Below the pieces are notes generated by a model, which was given only the letters and a program-made list of their open reading frames with translations, did no database searches and was not told where the DNA came from. DNA of 38,775 nt from Bordetella hinzii LMG 13501 (GTDB taxonomy: Bacteria > Pseudomonadota > Gammaproteobacteria > Burkholderiales > Burkholderiaceae_B). Shown here one piece after another: positions 32,119 through 38,775 of this stretch. The DNA is taken from contig NZ_LRUJ01000042.1 of the NCBI RefSeq assembly GCF_001548475.1, positions 1 to 38,775 on the forward strand, given 5' to 3'. How positions within the stretch are numbered: position 1 is the stretch's first letter; every line of letters begins with the position of its first letter. A program made the position numbers and the translations under genes.

Positions 32119-33141
32119 TCAGCCTTGGACGGGGAATTTTGTAACCGCGAGCAGGCGCAGCCGCCGCGCGCGCCACAGCGGCGCCTGCGTCTCCAGGCGC
32201 AGTTGCAGCGTGGCCGCCAGCGCCGCCATCACCTGCTCCGCGTCGCCGGTCGGAAAGGCGCCCGAGACCTGCAGGCCGGCCACGGCCGGGTCACAGGAAA
32301 GGCTGGCCTCGGTGTAGCGGCCCAGCTCGGCCAGGAAGTCGGCCAGCCGCATGCCGCGCGCCATGATGAAGCCGTCTTTCCAGGCCAGGTCGCGCTCGTC
32401 GGCCGGACCGTCGCCCGCGATGCCTTCGGCGGTGTAGCGGGCGTGGCGGCCGGCGGCCAGCAGCAGGCCGCGGCCGGGGTGCTCGCGCGGCTCGATGCGC
32501 ACGCTGCCGCGCAGCACGCTCACGCAGGTTTCGTTCCCGTGCTGCCGCACGCTGTACTCGGTGCCCAGGGCGCGCGCCACGCCCTGGCGCGTCTGGACCA
32601 GGAAAGGGCGTGGCGGCGCCTGGCGGTCGGGCGCCGTGACGATGAGCACTTCGCCGGCGACCAGGTACAGGCGCCGCTCGGCCGGCCCGTAGCGCAGGTC
32701 GATGGCGCTGTGCGTGTTCAGGACGATGTGCGTGCCGTCGGGCAGGGTGAGCGCGCGCCGCTGGCCGATGGCGGTGCGCTGGTCGGCGGCCCATTCGCGC
32801 CAGGCGACAGTGTCGCGCAGGGCCCAGGCCGAGCCGCCGGCCATGGCCAGCGCGGCCAGGGCCTTGAGGCCGGCGCGGCGCCGCGGCAGCAAGGCGCTGC
32901 GGGCGGCGGTCGCGCTGTCGGGGGCGGACAGGGCGCGCAGCTGGCCCATGACCGATTCGATGCGCGACCAGGCCCGGGCATGGTCGGGATGGGCGTCATG
33001 CCACTGCGCCCAGGCCCGGCGGGTCTGGGGCGTGGCGTCCTCGCGCAGGTCGAGCAGCCATTGCAGGGCGCGTTCGGCCACTTCGGGCGCGATGCCGGCC
33101 GCTTCCTGCGTGGCGTGGTACCAGGTGGAGCCGGCTTTCAT
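32119..33141 (-). CDS. FecR family anti-sigma/sigma regulator
   Basis: This 340-residue single-pass inner-membrane protein has a cytoplasmic N-terminal DUF4880-type domain (about 15-60: ERALQWLLDLREDATPQTRRAWAQW...DHARAW). A membrane segment lies near residues 90-108 (LKALAALAMAGGSAWAL). The periplasmic FecR domain (about 120-215) contains GQRRALTLPDGTHIVLNTHSAIDL and YLVAGEVLIV. A C-terminal STN-like part interacts with the receptor. It starts inside the sigma-factor stop (ATGA). It relays the receptor signal to the sigma factor, and such regulators can be needed for sigma activity. Confidence 0.94.
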   Translation of the reverse strand: MKAGSTWYHATQEAAGIAPEVAERALQWLLDLREDATPQTRRAWAQWHDAHPDHARAWSRIESVMGQLRALSAPDSATAARSALLPRRRAGLKALAALAMAGGSAWALRDTVAWREWAADQRTAIGQRRALTLPDGTHIVLNTHSAIDLRYGPAERRLYLVAGEVLIVTAPDRQAPPRPFLVQTRQGVARALGTEYSVRQHGNETCVSVLRGSVRIEPREHPGRGLLLAAGRHARYTAEGIAGDGPADERDLAWKDGFIMARGMRLADFLAELGRYTEASLSCDPAVAGLQVSGAFPTGDAEQVMAALAATLQLRLETQAPLWRARRLRLLAVTKFPVQG

Positions 33142-33656
33142 GGGTGGAAAGACAGGTCGGCGAAACAGCAGCGCGCCAGTGCGCGCACGATATGGCGCTT
33201 GACCGTGGGGATGGACACGCCCAGCGCCTGCGCGACCTGGGCATGGGTCTGGCCATCAAGCTGCGACAGCAGGAAGGCGCGCCGCACCACGGCCGGCAGG
33301 CCATCGAGGAGCCGGTCCAGCTCGAACAGGGTTTCCAGCAGGATGGCCCGCTCTTCGGGCGAGCGCGCCAGGGCCTGGGGCGCCTGGGCCAGCGCCTCCA
33401 GGTAGGCGCGTTCGAGTTTTTCGCGGCGCCAGTGATTGGAGACCAGCCGTTGGGCCACGGTGGTGAGAAAGGCGCGCGGCTCGTCCAGGGCGGCCGGCAC
33501 GCGCTCGCTGCACAGCAGGCGGATGAAGGTGTCGTGCGCCAGGTCGGCGGCCTGTTCGGTATTGCCCAGGCGGCGATGCAGCCACCCTCGCAGCCAGGAA
33601 TGATGGTCGGTGTAGAGGGTTTCTAGGGTCGCGGGGTGCACGCAGGATCTCGCCAT
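33138..33656 (-). CDS. FecI-type ECF sigma factor
   Basis: This 172-residue sigma factor has region 2 at about residues 10-78 (LYTDHHSWLRGWLHRRLGNTEQAADLAHDTFIRLL) and region 4 at about 110-165 (LDGLPAVVRRAFLLSQLDGQTHAQVAQALGVSIPTVKRHI). It should direct RNA polymerase to the receptor promoter under iron limitation plus siderophore. The chosen ATG at 33656 fits the family N-terminus (the next ATG upstream, near 33692, adds 12 residues). A Fur-box-like sequence lies about 70-90 bases upstream. Confidence 0.93.
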   Translation of the reverse strand: MARSCVHPATLETLYTDHHSWLRGWLHRRLGNTEQAADLAHDTFIRLLCSERVPAALDEPRAFLTTVAQRLVSNHWRREKLERAYLEALAQAPQALARSPEERAILLETLFELDRLLDGLPAVVRRAFLLSQLDGQTHAQVAQALGVSIPTVKRHIVRALARCCFADLSFHP

Positions 33657-33707
33657 TAGCCAAGCATGAGGCCATGCGCGCTGGTGCATGGCCGCGGGCG
33701 AGGCGGG

Positions 33708-33755
33708 CTCGCCCCGGATTGCGTAATAGTAATCGTTATTATTGTCCGGGGCGAG
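33708..33755. repeat. 11-bp perfect inverted repeat that encloses the Fur box
   Basis: CTCGCCCCGGA (33708-33718) is exactly complementary to TCCGGGGCGAG (33745-33755). The 26 bases between contain the Fur box, itself an inverted repeat, so the whole 48 bases can fold as a nested stem. It begins 6 bases past the cytochrome stop and could terminate or protect the dehydrogenase mRNA while serving as promoter for the sigma gene. No T-run follows on either strand. Confidence 0.7.
33725..33743 (-). promoter_or_regulatory. Fur box upstream of the sigma-factor gene
   Basis: AATAGTAA-TCG-TTATTATT is an A+T-rich inverted repeat with 7 of 8 arm positions matching, in an otherwise G+C-rich region. It resembles the classical Fur operator built of NAT triplets. 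It precedes the sigma/anti-sigma/receptor operon, where Fe-Fur repression is standard for this type of system. Confidence 0.75.
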
Positions 33756-33760
33756 AGGGG

Positions 33761-35149
33761 TCAGGCGCGGCGGCGGCGCAGCAGCAACAGTCCCAGTAGG
33801 ACGATGAGCAAGGCCGTCACGGCGGCCGGCAACATATAGGGCTGCGCCCGGGCCAGCAGCGGCGCCGGGCCGCCCTGGCGGGCCTGCCGGACATCGTCCG
33901 GCGTGACCGACAGCCGCGCGTTGCCGTAATTGGCCAGCACATAGTTGGCGATCAGGGCGATTTGCGCATCGCTGAGCGGCTGCACATACGATTTTGCATC
34001 GAAGCGCGGCATCAGCACATGCTGCCCGCCCACGTTGCGGTCCACGCCATAGAGGATGGCGGCGATGAGATTGCTGGCGCTGCCGGCGCCGGTGGCCGTG
34101 TTGTGAAAGAGCGAGGGGTAGGCCTGGCCGGCGCTGCCCTGGCCGCCGGCCTGGTGGCAGCTGGCGCAATAGCCGCTGAAGAGCGCCGCGCCGCTTTTCA
34201 GGCTGAGATTGGCCGTCTGTGGATCGGCGCCGCGCAGGCCGGCCTCGGGGCTGATGGCGGCGCCGCGCGCGTAGGCGGCGGGCGCGGCGGCGTCGGCGGG
34301 CACGGGCGGGGTGCTCTTCAGATAGGCGGCGATGGCCGCGAGATCGGCCTGCGGCATGTGCTGGAAGCTGTGCTCGACCGCCTCGGCCATGGAGCCGCCG
34401 GCCTGGCCCTTGCCCGCCACGCGCCCGGTGCGCAGGTATTGCACGATTTCTTCATTGGTCCAGCCGCCGATGCCGGCTTGCGGATCGCTGCTGATGTTGG
34501 GGGCGTGCCAGGGGCCCACCATGCCGCCGCCCAGCGGGCGTTTCGGGTCTTCGGCCATGAGGGCGTTGCGCGGGGTGTGGCAGCTGCTGCAATGCGCCAG
34601 CGCGCGGGCGAGATAGGCGCCCCGGTTGACCTCGGCGCTTTGGTCCGGGTCGGGCGTAAAGCGCTTGTCCTCCAGGAACAGCGCGTTCCAGACCCGCATG
34701 GAGGCGCGTATGCCGAAAGGAAAGGGCAGGTCGGTGGCCGGCGATGGTTCGTCCACCGGCTGCACGCCCTTCATGAAGTAGGTGTACAGGGCCTGGATGT
34801 CCTCGTCGGTGATGAGCGTGTAGGAGGTGTAGGGCATGGCCGGATAGAGCCGGCTGCCGTCGGGCCGCACGCCCTGGCGCACCGCGCGCGCGAAGTCCTC
34901 CAGGCTGTAGCCGCCGATGCCGGCGCGCGTGGAGGGCGTGATGTTGCTGGCGTAGATCGTGCCCAGCGGACTCTGGATGGGATAGCCGCCCGCATAGGGC
35001 TTGCCGCTGGGCGCCTGCGTGTGGCAGGCCATGCAATCGGCGGCGATGGACAGCATGCGGCCGCGCTCGATCAGCCGGGCCTCATCGGCCGCGTGCGCGC
35101 CCAGGGGGAGCAGGGCCAGGGCCAGGCCGCAAAGCAGGGTCTTCATCAT
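33761..35149 (-). CDS. Triple-haem cytochrome c subunit of a membrane-bound sugar/alcohol dehydrogenase
   Basis: This 462-residue periplasmic, membrane-anchored electron-transfer subunit has a Sec signal peptide (1-20, LGAHA) and three CxxCH haem sites: C39-H43, C187-H191 and C328-H332. A C-terminal anchor follows at about 437-457, before the Arg-rich tail. This layout is standard for the cytochrome subunit of FAD-dependent gluconate, sorbitol, fructose and glucose dehydrogenases, which pass electrons to ubiquinone. The start ATGATG overlaps the preceding GMC stop, so expression is coupled. Confidence 0.95.
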   Translation of the reverse strand: MMKTLLCGLALALLPLGAHAADEARLIERGRMLSIAADCMACHTQAPSGKPYAGGYPIQSPLGTIYASNITPSTRAGIGGYSLEDFARAVRQGVRPDGSRLYPAMPYTSYTLITDEDIQALYTYFMKGVQPVDEPSPATDLPFPFGIRASMRVWNALFLEDKRFTPDPDQSAEVNRGAYLARALAHCSSCHTPRNALMAEDPKRPLGGGMVGPWHAPNISSDPQAGIGGWTNEEIVQYLRTGRVAGKGQAGGSMAEAVEHSFQHMPQADLAAIAAYLKSTPPVPADAAAPAAYARGAAISPEAGLRGADPQTANLSLKSGAALFSGYCASCHQAGGQGSAGQAYPSLFHNTATGAGSASNLIAAILYGVDRNVGGQHVLMPRFDAKSYVQPLSDAQIALIANYVLANYGNARLSVTPDDVRQARQGGPAPLLARAQPYMLPAAVTALLIVLLGLLLLRRRRA

Positions 35150-36801
35150 GCCGCCTCCATGCGCCTGGCGATGGCCGCGGCGGTCTTCAGGCCTAGCGCG
35201 GCCATGGTCAGCGTGCTGTTGACCACGCTGGCCGAGGGCATCGCGCCGCCGCCGGGCAGCCAGAGATTGTCGTGATCATGGGCGCGGCAATCGCCGTCGA
35301 CCACCGAGTCCCGGGGATCCGAGCCCATGATGACGCTGCCCATCATGTGGTTGTTGGCGTTGAGCTGGGTGGTGATGAGGAAGTCCGTCGCCTTGAACAG
35401 GCTGCCGATATGGCGCAGCTGGGCATGGGCGGCCTCGGCGCCTTTGCGCACATAGTCGCCGACGTCGTAGTGCACGTCGGGGCAGGGCAGGCCAAGCGGA
35501 TCCCTGCGCGTCTTGCTCAGCGTCAGCCGGTTGTTCGGGTCGGGCAGGGGCTCCAGGCTGATGGACAGGTCCACGCCATGCGCGGCGCGGCGGCGGATTT
35601 CGGCGTCCAGGGCCTTGCCGGTCAGGCCCTGGGCCAGCGCGGTCTTGGTGGCCAGGGTGACCTGGGTGATGTTGTTCAGGATCATTTTGTTGGCCGAGTA
35701 CTCGGCGCGGAAGGCGCCATCGCGCGGGCCGACCAGGCAGCTGCTTTGCGCCGGCCCGCGACCGGGCCACAGCGGCTCGCTGGCCTGGAAATAGCAATGG
35801 AAGCCCGAGTGATCCATGATGTTGCGCCCGACCTGGTCGGAGCGGTTGGCAATGCCTTTCGGATTGCGCGCGTTGGCGGCCATGAGCAGCAGGCGCGGGG
35901 TTTCCATGGCATTGCAGGCCAGCACGAAATGCTGCCCGGTCGCCTTGTGCGACCGGCGCGCCGCGTCGTACCAGTGCACGGCCGTGATGCGGTTGTTTTC
36001 GTCGGTGTCTATCTTGTAGACGACGGATTGCGCCAGCACGATGGCGCCTTTTTCTTCGGCGGCCTGCACATGGTGGATGCCGTTGTACATGGCGCCGATG
36101 GGGCAGATGGGCTGGCAGTTGTTGTTGCCGCAACAGGTCGGGCGGCCGCGCCAGGGCTGGGTGCTGCGGCCCTGCGGGATGGGCACCGAGCGATAGCCGT
36201 GCGGGTTGACCACGTCGGCGAAGCGCTGGTCGCCATAGGCCCAGGGCACCATGTCCATCGGATAGGGCCCGCTGCGCTCGGCCGGGGATTGCCGCGCGGG
36301 GTCGTTCGGCCCGGCGACGCCCATCTCGTTCTCGGCCTGCAGATAGAAGGGCTCCAGCTCATCGTAGGAGATGGGCCAGTCACGGCCCACCCCATAGGCG
36401 GATTTCATGCGCAGGTCCACCGGTAGGTGGCGCCAACAGGAGGCCGCCCAGTGCCAGGTGGTGCCGCCCACGGTGCGCAGATAGCCTTGCTTGAAACTGC
36501 TGGCGCTGGGGCCGGTCAGGTGGACGTAGTTGTTTTCGGGGAAGTAGAGCGGGGCGGGCGCGTCCGGGCTTTGCGGATACAGGCCCTGGAAATCGGAGCC
36601 CGCCCGGTTGGCGAAGGGCATGTTGCGCCAGTTCTCGACCGCCTGGCCGCGCTCGATGCGCAGGCCCGCCTCCAGGATGAGCACGGAATGGCCGCGCGCG
36701 GCCAGTTGGTCGGCGATCATGGCGCCCACCACGCCCGAACCCACGACGATGATGTCGGCCCGCGCGTCGCCGTTGGATTGGAATTCTGCTTGTCGGGTCA
36801 T
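35146..36801 (-). CDS. GMC-family FAD dehydrogenase catalytic subunit with [3Fe-4S] motif
   Basis: This 551-residue catalytic subunit has the FAD Rossmann motif GSGVVG at residues 21-26. The C-terminal substrate domain carries the catalytic His in NNHMMGS and Asn in SASVVNSTLT. A Cys cluster C223-C224-x4-C229-x3-C233 (CCGNNNCQPICPIG) matches the [3Fe-4S] site known from the FAD-dependent glucose dehydrogenase alpha subunit of Burkholderia cepacia. It has no signal peptide and is expected to be exported with the Tat-bearing small subunit. It overlaps both neighbours. The substrate is probably a sugar, polyol or aldonate; glucose is a good guess but unproved. Confidence 0.94.
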   Translation of the reverse strand: MTRQAEFQSNGDARADIIVVGSGVVGAMIADQLAARGHSVLILEAGLRIERGQAVENWRNMPFANRAGSDFQGLYPQSPDAPAPLYFPENNYVHLTGPSASSFKQGYLRTVGGTTWHWAASCWRHLPVDLRMKSAYGVGRDWPISYDELEPFYLQAENEMGVAGPNDPARQSPAERSGPYPMDMVPWAYGDQRFADVVNPHGYRSVPIPQGRSTQPWRGRPTCCGNNNCQPICPIGAMYNGIHHVQAAEEKGAIVLAQSVVYKIDTDENNRITAVHWYDAARRSHKATGQHFVLACNAMETPRLLLMAANARNPKGIANRSDQVGRNIMDHSGFHCYFQASEPLWPGRGPAQSSCLVGPRDGAFRAEYSANKMILNNITQVTLATKTALAQGLTGKALDAEIRRRAAHGVDLSISLEPLPDPNNRLTLSKTRRDPLGLPCPDVHYDVGDYVRKGAEAAHAQLRHIGSLFKATDFLITTQLNANNHMMGSVIMGSDPRDSVVDGDCRAHDHDNLWLPGGGAMPSASVVNSTLTMAALGLKTAAAIARRMEAA

Positions 36802-37367
36802 CACAGCGCCTTGCTGGTGGGAAGAAGAGGAGGCTCGGGCGGCATCGCGGCCGCATCGGGCGGGGCGGCCGTCCACCACATGGGGCCGTAACTGCAATAG
36901 GTGGGCACGGTCAGGGCGTCGCGCACCGGCTGGTACATCAGCGCTTCTTCATAGGCCACCAGCACGGCGGCCGGTCCCGAGCCCACCGTGCCGGTGTACC
37001 AGGCCGCCACGATGTCGCCGGCGAGATCCTGCAGGCCGGCCTGGCGGGCCGCCTGCATCAGTTGCGCGCTGTCGGCGGCCGAAGCGGCCAGCGCGATGAG
37101 CTCGGGCAAGCGGGCGGCCTGGCGCACGCCCGAGCCGGCCAGCGCGGCCTGGATGCGGGAGGCGGTCAAGGGATTGAGATGCTGGCGGTCCGTCAGGACG
37201 CGCGACAGGGCGAGGAAGGCGGAATCGGCCACGGGGGCGGCGGGGGCGACACCCGGCAGGCAGGTTTGCACGCAGACGCCGGCGAGCCCCAGCAAGAGTG
37301 CGCGCCGCTGCCGCGATGGCCGGGGCCGCGCTTGCGGGACGCCAGAGGGAATATCGGGGAGTTCCAA
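36801..37367 (-). CDS. Small Tat-targeted subunit of the FAD dehydrogenase (sorbitol/gluconate dehydrogenase gamma type)
   Basis: This 188-residue protein has a twin-arginine signal (RR at 21-22 in SRQRRALLLGLAG, hydrophobic to about residue 45). A helical domain with FLALSRVLTDRQHLNPLTASRI follows, and near the end VPTYCSYGPMWW. Such gamma subunits chaperone and export the folded catalytic subunit. The start is TTG at 37367, since AAGGAG stands 5 bases upstream and no ATG gives a sensible N-terminus. The longer frame to 37496 crosses the promoter region. Its stop shares a base with the GMC start (TGATG). It is the first gene of the operon. Confidence 0.85.
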   Translation of the reverse strand: MELPDIPSGVPQARPRPSRQRRALLLGLAGVCVQTCLPGVAPAAPVADSAFLALSRVLTDRQHLNPLTASRIQAALAGSGVRQAARLPELIALAASAADSAQLMQAARQAGLQDLAGDIVAAWYTGTVGSGPAAVLVAYEEALMYQPVRDALTVPTYCSYGPMWWTAAPPDAAAMPPEPPLLPTSKAL

Positions 37368-37531
37368 CGCAGCTCCTTGAAATGTTAGCGCTACCTTAAC
37401 GGGCCAAGCTGACGGTTTTCTGTCAAAACGGCAAAGGCCATGCGGCCAGGAGGTGTATTGGCGTGGAGGCGGCGCGGCGGGCCGCCGATGGTTCACCTTA
37501 TCATAGCGAGGCAGGCCCGAGGAGCATGGCG
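37368..37531. promoter_or_regulatory. Divergent promoter region of the dehydrogenase operon
   Basis: On the minus strand a perfect -35 hexamer TTGACA lies at 37426-37421, but no good -10 is seen at 17 bases. GTTTT-CTGTC-AAAAC (37415-37429) is an inverted repeat over that -35. TAGCGCTA (37386-37393) in the context ATGTTAGCGCTACC resembles LacI-family operators such as those of gluconate and ribose regulators. It lies 19 bases upstream of the dehydrogenase start. Confidence 0.45.
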
Positions 37532-37858
37532 ATGGAGCTGGAAACCGCGTATTGGGATGGCGAGCTGGTGATTTCGGTGGAACCCCGCGAGGTCCGCATG
37601 AGCCATTGGATACACGCGCCCCGGGCGTGGCGCGCCCTCGACGGGCAATTGCTGTTCGACCTCGCGGGCAGCGATTGGGATCTGTGCGGGGTGGGCGGCG
37701 AGGACGAGGACTGCCTGGTGCTGGCCCTGCGCCGCTATCCGGGCGGCGCGCCCGCCCGGCTGCTGACCATCGCGCGCGGCAGCCTGGAAATGCATCTCGA
37801 CGGCGAGAGCCTCCCGGCGGGCGAACTGCTGCCGCGCCTGGAGGCCCGGCGTCCCTAG
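37532..37858 (+). CDS. Small protein of unknown function
   Basis: This 108-residue soluble protein was not matched to any family I know. It is acidic and rich in Trp (AYWDGELVISVEP, SHWIHAPRAWRALDG, GSDWDLCGVGGEDEDC), has no signal peptide or membrane segment, and looks mostly beta-stranded. GAGGAG at 37519-37524 is 7 bases before ATG 37532, better than for ATG 37526. Its stop codon overlaps the stop of the convergent autotransporter gene by three bases. The good ribosome-binding site and normal codon pattern support it as real. Confidence 0.65.
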   Translation: MELETAYWDGELVISVEPREVRMSHWIHAPRAWRALDGQLLFDLAGSDWDLCGVGGEDEDCLVLALRRYPGGAPARLLTIARGSLEMHLDGESLPAGELLPRLEARRP

Positions 37859-38775
37859 AACTGCCAGCGCACGTTGAGGGTGCCGGTGTGCTGGCGGTTG
37901 CCGCCGCCGAATTCGCCGGCGTAGGCCAGGCCGGCGGTCATGTTGCGCACCACGACGAGGTCGGCGCCCAGTTCGACGCGCGCGGCATCGCGCGCGATGG
38001 GCGCGCCGGCCACGCTGAAGGCCGGCCCTTGGTCGAAGGCCAGGGTGCTGCTGGGCCGCAGCGTGCCGTAGGCGTGGCGCCAGCCGAGCAGGCCGCGCAG
38101 GGCGATGGCCGAGTCGGGCAGCTGCCACTGGCCGCGCAGGCCGGCCAGGGTGCTGGTGGTGTTGTCGCTTTGCGCTTGGCCCGAGAGAGCGGCCGAGCCG
38201 CCGGATTCAGCGAAGCCGCGCATGCGCAGATTGTTCCAGGACAGGCCCGCGAAGGGTTCGATGCTGGCCTGTGCGCCCAGCGGCAGCGCGTAGCCGACCT
38301 CCGCGAAGAGCTGGGTGCTGCTGGCGCCGTAGTCGGCCTTCAGCGTCTGGTCCAGGCTGCCGTAGCGTACCTGGCGGCGCGAATCGATGTCATGCCAGGA
38401 GTAGGCCGCGCCGGCCAGGACATTGAGTTTGCCCTGGCCCAGGGCGAAGGCCTTGCCGCCGTAGAGCGTGGCGGTATAGCTGTCGGTCTTGGCGCTGGCG
38501 GCGCGGTCCTGGCCGCTGATGCGGGCGTTGGTGTAGCCGAAGGCGCCGCCCAGGCGCCAGCCGCCGCCCACGGCGGCGTCGCCGCCCAGGCTCAGGTTGG
38601 TGCTGCTTTGCTGGATGGCGGCGGTGTTGCCGTCGCTGGCCAGGCGCATCCAGTCGCCGCTGACCTGGGCCCAGAGCGGAGCCGTGGCCCGCGTGGGCAA
38701 GGCGGCGGGCGCGGCCGGCGCATCGCTGGCGCCGGCGGCGGCCGTGGGCGCGCCGGGCGCCATGGGCGCGGCCAG
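37855..38775 (-). CDS. Autotransporter beta-barrel domain, C-terminal part
   Basis: This gene is cut by the right edge; the frame stays open to the last base, so the passenger lies outside. The visible 306 residues contain an Ala/Pro-rich linker (about the first 30) and then a complete autotransporter barrel. WAQVSGDWMRLASDG opens the barrel, repeated amphipathic strands follow (GGAFGYTNARISG, YTATLYGGKAFALG), and it ends GTLNVRWQF with the terminal aromatic recognised by the BAM machinery. Type V secretion of a passenger to the cell surface is expected. The passenger function (adhesin, protease, other) cannot be judged from this part. Such proteins are frequent in Bordetella. Confidence 0.92.
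   Translation of the reverse strand: MAAPMAPGAPTAAAGASDAPAAPAALPTRATAPLWAQVSGDWMRLASDGNTAAIQQSSTNLSLGGDAAVGGGWRLGGAFGYTNARISGQDRAASAKTDSYTATLYGGKAFALGQGKLNVLAGAAYSWHDIDSRRQVRYGSLDQTLKADYGASSTQLFAEVGYALPLGAQASIEPFAGLSWNNLRMRGFAESGGSAALSGQAQSDNTTSTLAGLRGQWQLPDSAIALRGLLGWRHAYGTLRPSSTLAFDQGPAFSVAGAPIARDAARVELGADLVVVRNMTAGLAYAGEFGGGNRQHTGTLNVRWQF

Noticed and set aside
29639-32317. 892-codon open frame on the + strand opposite the receptor and anti-sigma genes
   Set aside because: It is antisense to a receptor with clear domains; its translation is low-complexity Ala/Gly/Gln/His/Arg with no motif. Long antisense frames are expected in G+C-rich DNA.
33657-34169. N-terminal extension of the ECF sigma factor
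   Set aside because: The extension runs through the Fur box and into the cytochrome gene in antisense; ECF factors are about 170-200 residues, which fits ATG 33656.
1-38775. CRISPR arrays, tRNA or rRNA genes, insertion sequences, phage genes
   Set aside because: No regularly spaced direct repeats, cloverleaf-like sequences, rRNA segments, transposase motifs or integrase motifs were seen on reading both strands.

Overview
The window is a G+C-rich stretch of a beta-proteobacterial chromosome. It is most likely from Bordetella or a close relative such as Achromobacter. This rests on three orphan tripartite-tricarboxylate (Bug/TctC type) binding proteins, many LysR regulators, CaiB-type CoA transferases, a classical autotransporter and an iron-regulated sigma/anti-sigma/TonB-receptor set. 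The genus is an inference from gene content, not from a marker gene. No rRNA, tRNA, CRISPR array, transposase or phage gene was seen. Coding density is high and no gene-free stretch exceeds about 300 bases.

Region 1 (1-11774, all +) is one long, tightly coupled catabolic operon. It begins inside a dihydrolipoamide acyltransferase (E2) and continues with an MmgE/PrpD protein, dihydrolipoyl dehydrogenase (E3), an acyl-CoA dehydrogenase and an acyl-CoA synthetase. A complete branched-chain-type ABC importer follows (binding protein, LivH, LivM, LivG, LivF) with a short-chain dehydrogenase between LivM and LivG. A strong intrinsic terminator after the binding-protein gene probably acts as an attenuator. 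The set reads as uptake, CoA activation, beta-oxidation-like steps and oxidative decarboxylation of an unidentified carboxylic acid.

Region 2 (11839-16321) is a patchwork of small units. A MarR regulator diverges from an alpha/beta hydrolase over an array of GTTCC/GGAAC half-sites. A TetR regulator precedes a protein with two EthD domains. An orphan Bug protein converges on a VOC-family protein.

Region 3 (16497-20458, +) holds an enoyl-CoA hydratase, a class III CoA transferase, a LysR regulator and a Bug protein. A nearly identical promoter motif precedes both the hydratase and the Bug gene, so the four genes look like one LysR regulon. Region 4 (20468-25119) has an HD-hydrolase/ABC-ATPase fusion, an amidase translationally coupled to a third Bug protein, and a divergent LysR regulator.

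Region 5 (25200-29547) holds a 5'-truncated SsuD-like monooxygenase remnant, a second hydrolase, an orphan NarL-type response regulator, an MFS transporter and a metal-dependent amidohydrolase. Region 6 (29672-37367, -) contains a three-subunit FAD/[3Fe-4S]/multihaem-cytochrome sugar dehydrogenase, then a FecI-type sigma factor, a FecR-type anti-sigma regulator and a FecA-type TonB-dependent receptor. A Fur-box-like sequence lies inside a long nested inverted repeat between the dehydrogenase and the sigma factor. The window ends with a small unknown gene and the C-terminal barrel of an autotransporter that runs off the right edge.
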